Of a stretch of DNA of 43,220 nucleotides, positions 7,623-15,495 are shown piece after piece. This stretch comes from Myxococcales bacterium (GTDB lineage Bacteria; Myxococcota_A; Bradymonadia; UBA7976; UBA1532): NCBI GenBank assembly GCA_002731825.1, contig PCCS01000061.1:1-43220 (forward strand), written 5' to 3'. Numbering within the stretch: position 1 is the first letter of the stretch; each line of letters starts with the position of its first letter. The position numbers and the translations under genes were made by a program. The notes below the pieces were generated by a model that was not told where the DNA came from, searched no databases, and was given only the letters and a program-made list of their open reading frames with translations.

Positions 7623-8375
7623 ATGCAACGTATAGTTTTTCAGATGCTTTTAGCCTTGGCACTGACTTTTTCTCTGAGTGCTTGTGGCAGCGACAGCGAC
7701 AGCAGTGACGGCGCAGGTGGCGATAGCAACAGCAGTAACGGCGCAGGTGGCGCTGGTGCCGAAGGTGGCGCTGGTGGTGGAAACGTTCCGGCGAGCCCAG
7801 ATTGTCCAGCTGAGGGCGACAAATGTCCAGCGGCCTGTACCTACCTTGCAGCCTGCGCTGTCAACAGCGGTATTTGCGTTGGCTACGAGGCCGGAAACGA
7901 AGAGACACAAACCGGAATTTACGAGAGTTGTCTAGAGACATGTGCAGGTCTGCCTGTCCAAGCAACACTGGTTTGCGGTCACACTGAGTGTAGCCAGACT
8001 GTGGCTTTGGCCAACGGCGCCAGCGAAGATTTCAAGAACGGCTGTGAAGGTAACAGCGATGCAGGTGGCGCAGGTGGCGAAGGCGGTGCTGGCGGTGCTG
8101 GCGGTGCTGGCGGTGCTGGCGGTGCTGGCGGCGACACTTGGGGACAGACATGTACTGAGGACGCTGATTGCGCAGCGCCAACAGATCTCTGTGTCATGCA
8201 GCCGGGTGCTGCAGAAGGCTACTGCTCCATCGCGTGTGGCACAAATGCCGATTGCACTTATGAAGACTGGACCTGCAATGCGGTTGGTGGTTGTGGCGAT
8301 AATGCCCTGGCTGTCTGGTGTGGTCCACCCTCAGAGATCGAAGAAGGCGGCGGCGTTTTGGTCGAGTGCCAATAG
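7623..8375 (+). CDS. Cys-rich lipoprotein with Gly-Gly-Ala repeats
   Basis: A 250-aa secreted protein of unknown function. The signal peptide ends in a lipobox (LALTFSLSAC, Cys21). An Asp/Ser linker of two near-identical ten-residue repeats follows (DSDSSDGAGG, DSNSSNGAGG), then a first Cys-rich module with about ten Cys (CPAEGDKCPAACTYLAAC to NGC), a (GGA)n linker and a second Cys-rich module (CTEDADCAAPTDLCV to CGP, then a final Cys). This resembles the Cys-rich tails of myxobacterial surface lipoproteins. The cysteines probably form disulfides after export. Start ATG 7623 has AAGGA eight bases before it. It sits 99 bp after the propeller-cytochrome gene and 107 bp before the hydroxylase. 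It shares its architecture with the larger lipoprotein at 31081-32412. Confidence 0.75.
   Translation: MQRIVFQMLLALALTFSLSACGSDSDSSDGAGGDSNSSNGAGGAGAEGGAGGGNVPASPDCPAEGDKCPAACTYLAACAVNSGICVGYEAGNEETQTGIYESCLETCAGLPVQATLVCGHTECSQTVALANGASEDFKNGCEGNSDAGGAGGEGGAGGAGGAGGAGGAGGDTWGQTCTEDADCAAPTDLCVMQPGAAEGYCSIACGTNADCTYEDWTCNAVGGCGDNALAVWCGPPSEIEEGGGVLVECQ
7692..7751 (+). repeat. two 30-bp imperfect tandem repeats
   Basis: Units 7692-7721 and 7722-7751 differ at only three positions and encode DSDSSDGAGG and DSNSSNGAGG in the linker after the lipobox Cys of the lipoprotein gene. Confidence 0.8.
8082..8126 (+). repeat. five perfect 9-bp tandem repeats GGCGGTGCT
   Basis: Five exact in-frame copies of GGCGGTGCT, each encoding Gly-Gly-Ala, inside the lipoprotein gene at 7623-8375. 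The perfect DNA identity suggests recent slippage expansion. A change in copy number keeps the reading frame. Confidence 0.9.
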
Positions 8376-8482
8376 TCCAATTCTTCAATAGATAAACCCC
8401 ATTCAACTGGCGGTCTGACATCGGTCTTGATGGCAGCCGCTTGGGGCAGGCCTTTTACATTTTGACCGCTGGGGGAGGGGCC

Positions 8483-8959
8483 ATGGCGAGCATCACAGTC
8501 AACGAACAGCTGGCTACCATTGATGTAGCCGGTGAGAAGCCGCTTCTCTGGGCCTTGAGAGAAGATCTAGGGCTCAAAGGTGCTAAATACGGGTGTGGTG
8601 TCGGTCTCTGCGGCGCGTGTACGGTCCTTGTTGATGGACAGGCTGTCCGCGCATGCGTCACTCCGGTGAGCCAAGCATACGATAAAACAGTGACGACCAT
8701 CGAAGGTCTCGACGATGAACTGGGCCGCCGTCTTAAGAACAAATGGAAGGCGCTAAAAGTCGCTCAGTGTGGTTACTGCCAAACAGGACAGATCATGTCC
8801 GCTTATCACCTCCTCAATCAGCCTGAACAGGCTTCACCTGAGCCGATCGCGCAGCGCTTAAATAATATCTGTCGGTGCGGGACCTACGTTCGCATTCATC
8901 AGGCCGTCTCTGAAGTCTCCGCAGAAATGGGGGCGAGGGGATTAACTGATGGACAATGA
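8483..8959 (+). CDS. (2Fe-2S)-binding small subunit of molybdenum hydroxylase (IorA/XdhC-type)
   Basis: A 158-aa electron-transfer subunit of a xanthine-oxidase-family enzyme. The plant-ferredoxin-type cluster is bound by Cys38, Cys43, Cys46 and Cys58 (CGVGLCGACTVLVDG). The second, helical cluster domain uses Cys96, Cys99, Cys130 and Cys132 (QCGYCQTGQIM and NNICRCGTY). The two-subunit layout, with no FAD subunit nearby, matches isoquinoline 1-oxidoreductase and membrane aldehyde dehydrogenases that hand electrons to cytochrome c. The ATG at 8483 has a purine-rich GGGGGAGGGG just upstream. The large-subunit ATG overlaps this gene's 3' end by 11 bases, so the two are co-translated. There is no signal peptide of its own. 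Export together with the Tat-tagged large subunit is likely. Confidence 0.92.
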   Translation: MASITVNEQLATIDVAGEKPLLWALREDLGLKGAKYGCGVGLCGACTVLVDGQAVRACVTPVSQAYDKTVTTIEGLDDELGRRLKNKWKALKVAQCGYCQTGQIMSAYHLLNQPEQASPEPIAQRLNNICRCGTYVRIHQAVSEVSAEMGARGLTDGQ

Positions 8960-11129
8960 TGTCAGCCGCAGACGGTTTCTTCAGACGACAGCCGCGGGTT
9001 CCGTTGCTTTAATCGTTGCTTGTTCAGACGATGGGCAAGTCCAAAGCACAGCAGGCCTGGACGCTGGACCTTTGGATGATGTGTCTGTCATTGACCCGGA
9101 TATGCAGGTCGATGGAGGGCTGCGGCCTAACCGTACACTCCAGACCTGGGTCCGTATCGATGAAGATGAAGGTATCCATATCGCGATGCACAAAGCCGAA
9201 ATGGGTCAGGGCATCCATACAGCATTGCCTCTGATCGTTGCTGAGGAACTCGATGCCGCCATTTCGCAAATCAAAGTGTTGGTGGTTGGCGAGGTGGGTG
9301 ATTACACCTTGCGAACAGGGCTTCCTATCACGTCGGCAAGCAACTCAGTGAGCAGCAGTTTTGAGCCTTTCCGCAAGGTTGGTGCGTCTGCGAAACATGT
9401 TTTGAAACAGGCCGCGGCAGCCCGGTGGAACATTGATATCGAGGCAATTTCTACCCTTAATGGAGCCTGCTATCACCCCAGCGGTGAACGCCTGACCTAT
9501 GGGAGTCTGGTCGAAGACGCCAGTGTGCTGCAACCGCCTGATGAGCCTCAACTCAAGCGCTTTGATGAATTTCGTTTAATTGGACACGATCAGGAGCGCT
9601 TCATTGACGGCGAAATCGTGGACGGACGGGCTGTTTTCGGAATCGATAGCGCGCCTGATGACGCACTCTATGCTGCAATTCGGCATGCGCCGACGCCCAA
9701 TGGCGTCCCGATCAATGTCGCCGCCTTGGGTTCAGACGACCCAGCTGTTCGGGCTATCGTCGCTTTACCCAACGCTATCGCTGTTGTAGCGGCTAGTTTT
9801 TGGACAGCAAAGACTGTCGTTGAAACTCTGCCCGTTGAGTTTTCGGCTCCGAATTCAGATCAAGAAATTAGCAGCGCTGCCATAGAGTCAGAGCTCTTCG
9901 CTGGTCTATCGACCGAGGGCAATGAGGTGCTCGTTGTTGGTGATGTCGCGTCCGTCTTTACTGGCAATGATACCGTTCAGACCAGTGATTATTTCGTACC
10001 GCACTTGGCCCATGTTCCACTTGAGCCAGTCAATGCGACGGTGCGACTTGATGAAACAGGGTGTGATATTTGGCTTCCGACCCAGTCGCCGACTTATGTG
10101 CAAAGGGCAGTTGCGGGCACCGCAGGACTGGACCTGGTGCAAGTCCGTGTTCATGCAACACTTCTTGGGGGCGGATTCGGTCGCAAGGTGGACACTGATT
10201 ATGCGGTTGCTGCCGTGCAAATTGCCCAGGCTGTTGGTGAGACTGTCCAGCTGATTTGGTCTCGTGAAGAAGACATAAGAAAAGACCGATTCAGACCCGC
10301 ATTTTCTGGCCGTTTATCCGGTGTCATCGATGGAGACGGGAACCTCGCTGGCTTTGAAGCGATTAATTGTGGCGACTCCGTACTTGGTTTCGGTGCCGGA
10401 GATCCTCTGTCCGCACAGGGACTCAACGCCCTGCCCTACGATATTGACAATCAACGGATTGTACATGTCTATAAAGAGTCACCCATTGAGTCTGGGTTTT
10501 GGCGGTCCATTGGACACTCCCAAAATACTTTTTTTGCCGAGAGCTTTATAGACGAGATGGCATTTATTGCCGGTCGGGATCCTCTTGAGTTCAGACTGGG
10601 TATGCTGGCGGATTCACCTCGGGTCGCCGAGGTCTTACGCCGTGCGGCTGCGCTGGGTCAGTGGGGAGATGGCACTGACCCCAGCATCGGGCAGGGGATC
10701 GCATTGTGCGTCGATTATGGGTCGGTTCTGGCTGTTGTAGCTGACGTAAGTGTCGATAGCGAGACCAAAGCAATCCGTGTCCATAAGTTGAGTGCAGCTG
10801 TCGATTGCGGATTGGTTATTCAACCCACTGGTGTTCGGGCACAGGTTGAAGGCGGACTGCTTTTTGGAATGAGTGCCGCTCTATTCGAAGAAATTACCTT
10901 GGAGTCTGGGTCGGTTCAACAATCTAACTTTTTTGACTATCCTGTCCTCTATGGACGCGACGCACCGGACATTCAAGTCGATATTATTGCGCGTCAGGAC
11001 CCACCGGGCGGCATGGGAGAGATTGCTGTAGGCCCTGTCGCACCCGCCATTGCCAATGCAATTTATCGCCTGACCGGTACACGGCTGCGGCGTCTCCCAC
11101 TTCAGACGACAATCCGCCAAGACGGATGA
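8949..11129 (+). CDS. Tat-exported molybdopterin-binding catalytic subunit (IorB-type hydroxylase)
   Basis: A 726-aa large subunit of the isoquinoline-1-oxidoreductase-like branch of molybdenum hydroxylases. The N-terminus MDNDVSRRRFLQTTAAGS is a twin-arginine signal followed by a lipobox-like LIVACS, so a folded, lipid-anchored periplasmic enzyme is expected. The cofactor motif GGGFGRK lies at 407-413. The conserved C-terminal GMGEIAVGP places the candidate catalytic Glu at 691. The N-terminal part (IDEDEGIHIAMHKAEMGQGIHTALP) matches the family's MGQG cofactor loop. It hydroxylates or oxidises an aldehyde or N-heterocycle, with the substrate unknown. Electrons pass through the 2Fe-2S subunit encoded upstream, perhaps to the CXXCH lipoprotein at 4440-7523. 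Chaperone genes (XdhC/CoxI-like) are not in this window. Confidence 0.9.
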   Translation: MDNDVSRRRFLQTTAAGSVALIVACSDDGQVQSTAGLDAGPLDDVSVIDPDMQVDGGLRPNRTLQTWVRIDEDEGIHIAMHKAEMGQGIHTALPLIVAEELDAAISQIKVLVVGEVGDYTLRTGLPITSASNSVSSSFEPFRKVGASAKHVLKQAAAARWNIDIEAISTLNGACYHPSGERLTYGSLVEDASVLQPPDEPQLKRFDEFRLIGHDQERFIDGEIVDGRAVFGIDSAPDDALYAAIRHAPTPNGVPINVAALGSDDPAVRAIVALPNAIAVVAASFWTAKTVVETLPVEFSAPNSDQEISSAAIESELFAGLSTEGNEVLVVGDVASVFTGNDTVQTSDYFVPHLAHVPLEPVNATVRLDETGCDIWLPTQSPTYVQRAVAGTAGLDLVQVRVHATLLGGGFGRKVDTDYAVAAVQIAQAVGETVQLIWSREEDIRKDRFRPAFSGRLSGVIDGDGNLAGFEAINCGDSVLGFGAGDPLSAQGLNALPYDIDNQRIVHVYKESPIESGFWRSIGHSQNTFFAESFIDEMAFIAGRDPLEFRLGMLADSPRVAEVLRRAAALGQWGDGTDPSIGQGIALCVDYGSVLAVVADVSVDSETKAIRVHKLSAAVDCGLVIQPTGVRAQVEGGLLFGMSAALFEEITLESGSVQQSNFFDYPVLYGRDAPDIQVDIIARQDPPGGMGEIAVGPVAPAIANAIYRLTGTRLRRLPLQTTIRQDG

Positions 11130-11175
11130 TCCCTCACGCGTGCTGAAAAGAAATTTCGCGGGTCTAAGACAGGTC

Positions 11176-11236
11176 GTCTCTCTTGGAGAGTCATCGAGGT
11201 CTCGAGAGACATAGTTTGATTCACTCATTTTTTTTT
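11176..11236 (+). terminator. possible terminator region after the hydroxylase operon
   Basis: The 142-bp gap holds two small stems, CTCTC-TTG-GAGAG (11178-11190) and GTCTC-GA-GAGAC (11199-11210). Their outer parts can instead pair with each other (GTCTCTC 11176-11182 with GAGAGAC 11204-11210). A run of nine Ts follows at 11228-11236, but 17 bases after the last stem, which is too far for a classical intrinsic terminator. Confidence 0.3.
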
Positions 11237-11263
11237 GTCAGACGGGAAGATTTTGGCTACTAT
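11235..11263 (+). promoter_or_regulatory. sigma70-like promoter of the endopeptidase gene
   Basis: TTGTCA (11235-11240), a 17-base spacer and TACTAT (11258-11263) closely match the housekeeping consensus. Initiation would fall near 11270, two or so bases before the ATG at 11272. The mRNA would then be leaderless, unless the second ATG at 11293 is used. Confidence 0.5.
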
Positions 11264-11271
11264 GTAGGTAT

Positions 11272-13326
11272 ATGTATTATAAAGTAATTAAAATGCTTAC
11301 TTGTATTCAGCTCTTGGCCTCTTCGGTCGCATGTTCCAGCGCGACCATGGCCAAGCCGACGATTCAAGTGAATTGCCGCGCGATTAATGGGTCCTCTACG
11401 GCTGATGGTCAACGGCCAGAGTGTCCGGTGAAGGCCGCACGTCCAGCCCCGCTCAGCGAAGGTGAGCGGCAAGCGGCTCGAATTGCTAACGCGTGGCCTC
11501 ATAGCGTAAGTGTGGGACGCCCTAATCGCGGCGCGTTGTTAAACCCGGTTAAGTTGACCAGTGACCACACGCTGTCGAGCCGTAAGTACAAGAATTACGG
11601 AACCCAAGAGCTGGTCGATATCATCCGTGCAGCAACTCACGCTGTACATGCAAAGCATAAGAATAGCCCGCGTATCCATGTCGGTGACTTATCGAGAAAG
11701 AAAGGCGGTCGCTTTAGGCCACACGTATCTCATCAATCTGGGCGCGATGTGGACATTGGCTATTACATGCTTGAGGGACAACGAGCAAACCGCCTTCAGA
11801 AGGTGAAACGACGAAATCTCGATATTCCACGTACATGGACAATGATGGAATCTTTCCTGCGCAGCGGACAAATACAATATATGTTTTCCCACCGTCGATT
11901 CATACCGTCACTGTATCGGTACGCTAAGAGCCAGTCCCATATCACTGAAGATGAGTTACTTGAATGGTTTGGACATAAGAAAAGACGCGGTTTGATCAGA
12001 CATCTCAAGGGACATGATTGTCATCTTCATATTCGAATTTACTCTCCCGATTCATTGGCCGCTAACGACGAATATATTCGGCGGCATGGAGAAGACGCAT
12101 TGCGAGCTCACATTCGATCAATCCCTATCCGGACTCGCATTCGACGTGGGGATACTCTGAAGCGAATTGCTGGGCGTGCTGGGATAAGCGTCGATGACCT
12201 CAAGCGTCTCAATAAGATGAAGCGTAATCCAAAACGTTTATATCGGGGCCGGAGGCTGGTCATTGGTCATCGTCACCCATGGGACAGGCAGCCGCCCTCC
12301 TATGTTTTATACCAACGTAAATTGGCTAAGAAAGCGCGCAGGGCAAAGGCCAAAAAGCATCGTCGCCTCGCCCAAAAAACAGACCCAGGTTTACGTGTTG
12401 CTAAGCGAGGCGCAATGGCGGGTGGACCCTTGGCCCAGCGGGGGCTGGCCAGTTTGCCTGCCCAAGATATGAATCGTCTTATGGCTGCTTACAAACTGGT
12501 CAATGCCAAGGTCACCCGTAAGCCAAATACGCTGTTGAGCAACACGTCGGCTAAACCGGCCAAACCGATTTTCATCCAGGTTATTGCAAAGCGAGCCATA
12601 CCGGCCACGCCGACTCCGGTAAAACCAATTTTAAGCCAACCCAAAGTCAAACAGGCTGCACCGAATGTGCCCATCGCAGGCCGCTTGGGAACAGCGATTA
12701 TGGGGCCGAATGCACCCAAGGATACCGCGAAGACTCTGTTGTCCTTGAACACGGACAAGACGCTTAGGCCAATGTTTGAGGGTGGGGTAGACAACTTGTC
12801 ACAGGCTTTAAGTAGGCCACTCGCCTACTTTTTAAAACGTGGTCAAACGCCCTGGAAACCATTGCGCAGATACGGCTATAGCGGGGCACGCCAGGCGGTG
12901 CATCCGAATTTGGTTGCGCGTCTGACGTCAAAAAAAATGATCCCCAGAGGGCAGACCTTAAAAACCATAGCGAAGGCGAATTCGAGTCGGGGCGAACTGA
13001 AAAAAAATGTGGTCAATGCAAGCGGACTCAGCACATCAGAATCAGCGCCGTCGGTCGCTGTTGTGAACAGTGAAAACAAACAGATACAATCTGCTCAAAT
13101 TGCAAAAATTATCAGCCCCAAAACGGCTCGAGCCGTCTTGAATTACCGCGTAAAGAGGGGCGATTCTCTTTGGCGAATTGCCCGTAAGTTCAACATCTCA
13201 ATGCCAGATTTATGCCGCGCCAATCAAATTCAAAGGGATTGCAGCATCAGCGGTCTGAAGCGTAACACGAGCGCGATTCTACCCGGTCGTGTTCTACAGA
13301 TTTCAGCGCCCAGACGTCGGGGCTGA
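11272..13326 (+). CDS. MepA-like penicillin-insensitive murein endopeptidase with LysM domains
   Basis: A 684-aa exported peptidoglycan hydrolase. The N-terminus is a signal peptide (MLTCIQLLASSVACSS; a lipobox-like SVAC is present). Residues of about 70-265 are peptidase M74 (LAS family). His151-VS-His154 and Asp161 (HVSHQSGRDVD) and His251-L-His253 (GHDCHLHIRI) match the MepA zinc and active-site residues, where His110, His113, Asp120, His209 and His211 have the same spacing in each group. MepA cleaves D-Ala-meso-DAP cross-links. A LysM at about 288-335 (RIRRGDTLKRIAG) and another at 625-681 (YRVKRGDSLWRIARKF) should bind glycan. A long Lys/Arg/Pro-rich region with a degenerate LysM-like stretch (PRGQTLKTIAK) lies between them. 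E. coli MepA (about 274 aa) lacks LysM. The start could be 11272 or the in-frame ATG at 11293. Neither has a good Shine-Dalgarno. Confidence 0.82.
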   Translation: MYYKVIKMLTCIQLLASSVACSSATMAKPTIQVNCRAINGSSTADGQRPECPVKAARPAPLSEGERQAARIANAWPHSVSVGRPNRGALLNPVKLTSDHTLSSRKYKNYGTQELVDIIRAATHAVHAKHKNSPRIHVGDLSRKKGGRFRPHVSHQSGRDVDIGYYMLEGQRANRLQKVKRRNLDIPRTWTMMESFLRSGQIQYMFSHRRFIPSLYRYAKSQSHITEDELLEWFGHKKRRGLIRHLKGHDCHLHIRIYSPDSLAANDEYIRRHGEDALRAHIRSIPIRTRIRRGDTLKRIAGRAGISVDDLKRLNKMKRNPKRLYRGRRLVIGHRHPWDRQPPSYVLYQRKLAKKARRAKAKKHRRLAQKTDPGLRVAKRGAMAGGPLAQRGLASLPAQDMNRLMAAYKLVNAKVTRKPNTLLSNTSAKPAKPIFIQVIAKRAIPATPTPVKPILSQPKVKQAAPNVPIAGRLGTAIMGPNAPKDTAKTLLSLNTDKTLRPMFEGGVDNLSQALSRPLAYFLKRGQTPWKPLRRYGYSGARQAVHPNLVARLTSKKMIPRGQTLKTIAKANSSRGELKKNVVNASGLSTSESAPSVAVVNSENKQIQSAQIAKIISPKTARAVLNYRVKRGDSLWRIARKFNISMPDLCRANQIQRDCSISGLKRNTSAILPGRVLQISAPRRRG

Positions 13327-13382
13327 TGTCGGGCACAAAGCGGCTCCGGTTCAGCCATAATAGGGTATCGATTCTAAACTCA

Positions 13383-15407
13383 TTAATCGCTGCTATTATC
13401 TCGGTCATCGCTCAGGGCAGAGTCTCCTAGGTGTACTGAACGAGCTGGAGTTTGTATTCCGTTTTGTCTCTGCTGTGCATCGCTCCAGTTGAAGACGATT
13501 GTACGCCCATCGGATAACGCCCAACGCGCGGGAATTTGATGCCGACTCCGACCCTCACCATGGTCACTCAATGAGCTAGAAAGGGCATCGGGGATGATAT
13601 CAGGCAATCCCATCGGCTGGGCTATATTACCGCGGAGTCCATAGGTGAGCACATCGCCTGTGACAAACTCAAAAAGCCTGTTCTCTAACTGACGTAAGTC
13701 ATCGCTTAGCATCAGAGAGCCTCCGGCCAGTGCATTGGTCCAAACACCAACAATCCGCTCATTGTCTGGCTGGTTACGGAGTAGAATGGGGTCCGGGTCA
13801 CAGACGATAGCCAAACAATATGGCCAACGGACACTCAAAGTCCTGGCCACGCCTGTGATGTAGTGCCAGCTCGGCCCGATCAGTTGTACAGCAATGTTAG
13901 GCCCAAACCGCCAGGAATCCAGGTTTTCGAAGCCAGCGATCGGTAAGGCACCGACACCCACGATGGCAACGTTGGGTCCAGCCGCCTCTCGAATCAGTTC
14001 TAACGCTAGATTGTAGGCTCTTAGACCTGTCACCGATGTCTGACGTCGCCCCGTATAGGCACCTGCAAACAGGTAATCTACTTTCAACAAGCTAAACCCC
14101 GCGTTCACTAACTGCCTCATTGTCTCTTGCAGAAAAACGGCCGCATCGGGGTGAGTCACGTCTAATATTCGCATCTCTCCATGACGCAGGTGGCGGAACG
14201 TTGCATCAGCGATAAACCAGTCAGGGTTCTCGAGCGCTATGGGTAAGTTCGCCTTGACCAGTAAAGGTGCGATCCAGAGACCTGGCTCATAGCCATTCTG
14301 GCGTATTCGAATTGCGAGAGAGTCGAGGCCGCTTTCGAATTTATCATTCGCATCCCACTCACCCCAAGCGACTTGCCAACCATCATCGACGATAATCCGT
14401 TGACCAACCCTGGGCCAATTGAGACGTGTGGACATATCGGTTAAACGGTCCATATTCTCAAGAATCGATTGTTCATCTATTCCGTCCCACAATTCATACC
14501 AGGAATTCCACCCGATCTCCGGCTCCAATGTGCGCACAGTGCGTCGGGGTAGATATCGCCCGTAGTCTTCCAGGGTCTTGTTTGGTGCTTTCGTCAGTGC
14601 CAGGAACCATGATTCAAATTCAATTTCGTCTCCATTAGCCAGAGGGCGGCTGTCACCGAGTCCACCGCTGGTGATCTGAATTTGATATCGAGGCGCGAGT
14701 CCACTGAGCGCAATCCATGATTTAAAATGCTTGGCGGTCGTGGCCCCGACCACGAGCGAGACATCTGCGAATACGGTTGAGTGCCACCAGGAATTGTCTC
14801 GGCCCGAGCGAATGACCTCTACATCATTCAATGCCCTCAAAGCGGAGTTTCTCTCTCGGTTGGAAATAGCGTCTGGTATTGAAATGATTCCTGTTTGTGA
14901 CCAGGATTGCAGTCCATTAGATGACCAACCTAACGCGTTGACTGAATCTAGAGTGCCAACGAATCTAAATCCATCCACGGATTGCCGACTCAAGGAAACA
15001 AAGCCCGGTGTAATGATGGTGCCGTCGATCCGTAAACTAAGGGTTCCTACTGATTCAAAAAAACATTGGTATGTATTCCCTGCTTGGGGCTGGCATTCAT
15101 TGGGTCGCAGCCATTGGCCACCTGTGCCAATCTGGGGCTCAATGGTCAGTGCCGTCGATTGGCATTGGAGCTTGAGTGTCTGTTCTCTCATCGACCACTT
15201 AGCCGACCGACAGGCTCCGTCTGAGGACATTGAGCCACTCAGACCATCGTCGGTAAACACGGCGTCAGGCCCGCCGTCCGAAAGCGCCATGTCGGGATTG
15301 TTATCAGTCGGAGGTCCTTGCTCCGCTCGCTGATTTGATACGGTTTCTGCACAGCCGTTGAAGAGCAAGACCAGCAAGCAGAGAGATGGAAATCTAAGAC
15401 CAGGCAT
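13383..15407 (-). CDS. GH36/melibiase-like lipoprotein, acid/base Asp apparently replaced
   Basis: A 674-aa exported protein. The ATG at 15407 has GGAGG eight bases upstream and gives a lipoprotein signal (MPGLRFPSLCLLVLLFNGC), so it is preferred over 15428. After an Asp-rich linker and a beta-sandwich N-terminal domain comes a GH36-type barrel: EIGWNSWYELW, IIVDDGWQVAWGEW, GLWIAPLLV, then LLKVDYLFAG with candidate nucleophile Asp444. The acid/base Asp of GH36 alpha-galactosidases lies about 60 residues later in an R-x-G-x-D context. Here the sequence is RFGPN, with Asn504. The protein may therefore be catalytically altered or a binding protein. It could also be a divergent subfamily using another residue. 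A C-terminal all-beta domain follows. It lies 88 bp downstream of the DUF1501 gene. Confidence 0.75.
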   Translation of the reverse strand: MPGLRFPSLCLLVLLFNGCAETVSNQRAEQGPPTDNNPDMALSDGGPDAVFTDDGLSGSMSSDGACRSAKWSMREQTLKLQCQSTALTIEPQIGTGGQWLRPNECQPQAGNTYQCFFESVGTLSLRIDGTIITPGFVSLSRQSVDGFRFVGTLDSVNALGWSSNGLQSWSQTGIISIPDAISNRERNSALRALNDVEVIRSGRDNSWWHSTVFADVSLVVGATTAKHFKSWIALSGLAPRYQIQITSGGLGDSRPLANGDEIEFESWFLALTKAPNKTLEDYGRYLPRRTVRTLEPEIGWNSWYELWDGIDEQSILENMDRLTDMSTRLNWPRVGQRIIVDDGWQVAWGEWDANDKFESGLDSLAIRIRQNGYEPGLWIAPLLVKANLPIALENPDWFIADATFRHLRHGEMRILDVTHPDAAVFLQETMRQLVNAGFSLLKVDYLFAGAYTGRRQTSVTGLRAYNLALELIREAAGPNVAIVGVGALPIAGFENLDSWRFGPNIAVQLIGPSWHYITGVARTLSVRWPYCLAIVCDPDPILLRNQPDNERIVGVWTNALAGGSLMLSDDLRQLENRLFEFVTGDVLTYGLRGNIAQPMGLPDIIPDALSSSLSDHGEGRSRHQIPARWALSDGRTIVFNWSDAQQRQNGIQTPARSVHLGDSALSDDRDNSSD

Positions 15408-15432
15408 TGTGGACACCTCCCGTCTCATGAAT

Positions 15433-15463
15433 TGGTCTATGTCGAGCGGCTCCTACTAGACCA
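15433..15463 (-). promoter_or_regulatory. inverted repeat between the DUF1501 and GH36-like genes
   Basis: Arms TGGTCTA (15433-15439) and TAGACCA (15457-15463) with a 17-base loop, inside the 88-bp intergenic gap. It may be an intercistronic hairpin that attenuates or stabilises the operon mRNA. There is no strong T-tract. Confidence 0.3.
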
Positions 15464-15495
15464 TTTAGGGAGATATTAATAGCATTTTTGAGTGT

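Noticed and set aside
9906..10220. 104-aa minus-strand frame inside the molybdenum hydroxylase gene
   Set aside because: Wholly antisense to a clear catalytic gene, and His/Ile-rich translation without a domain.
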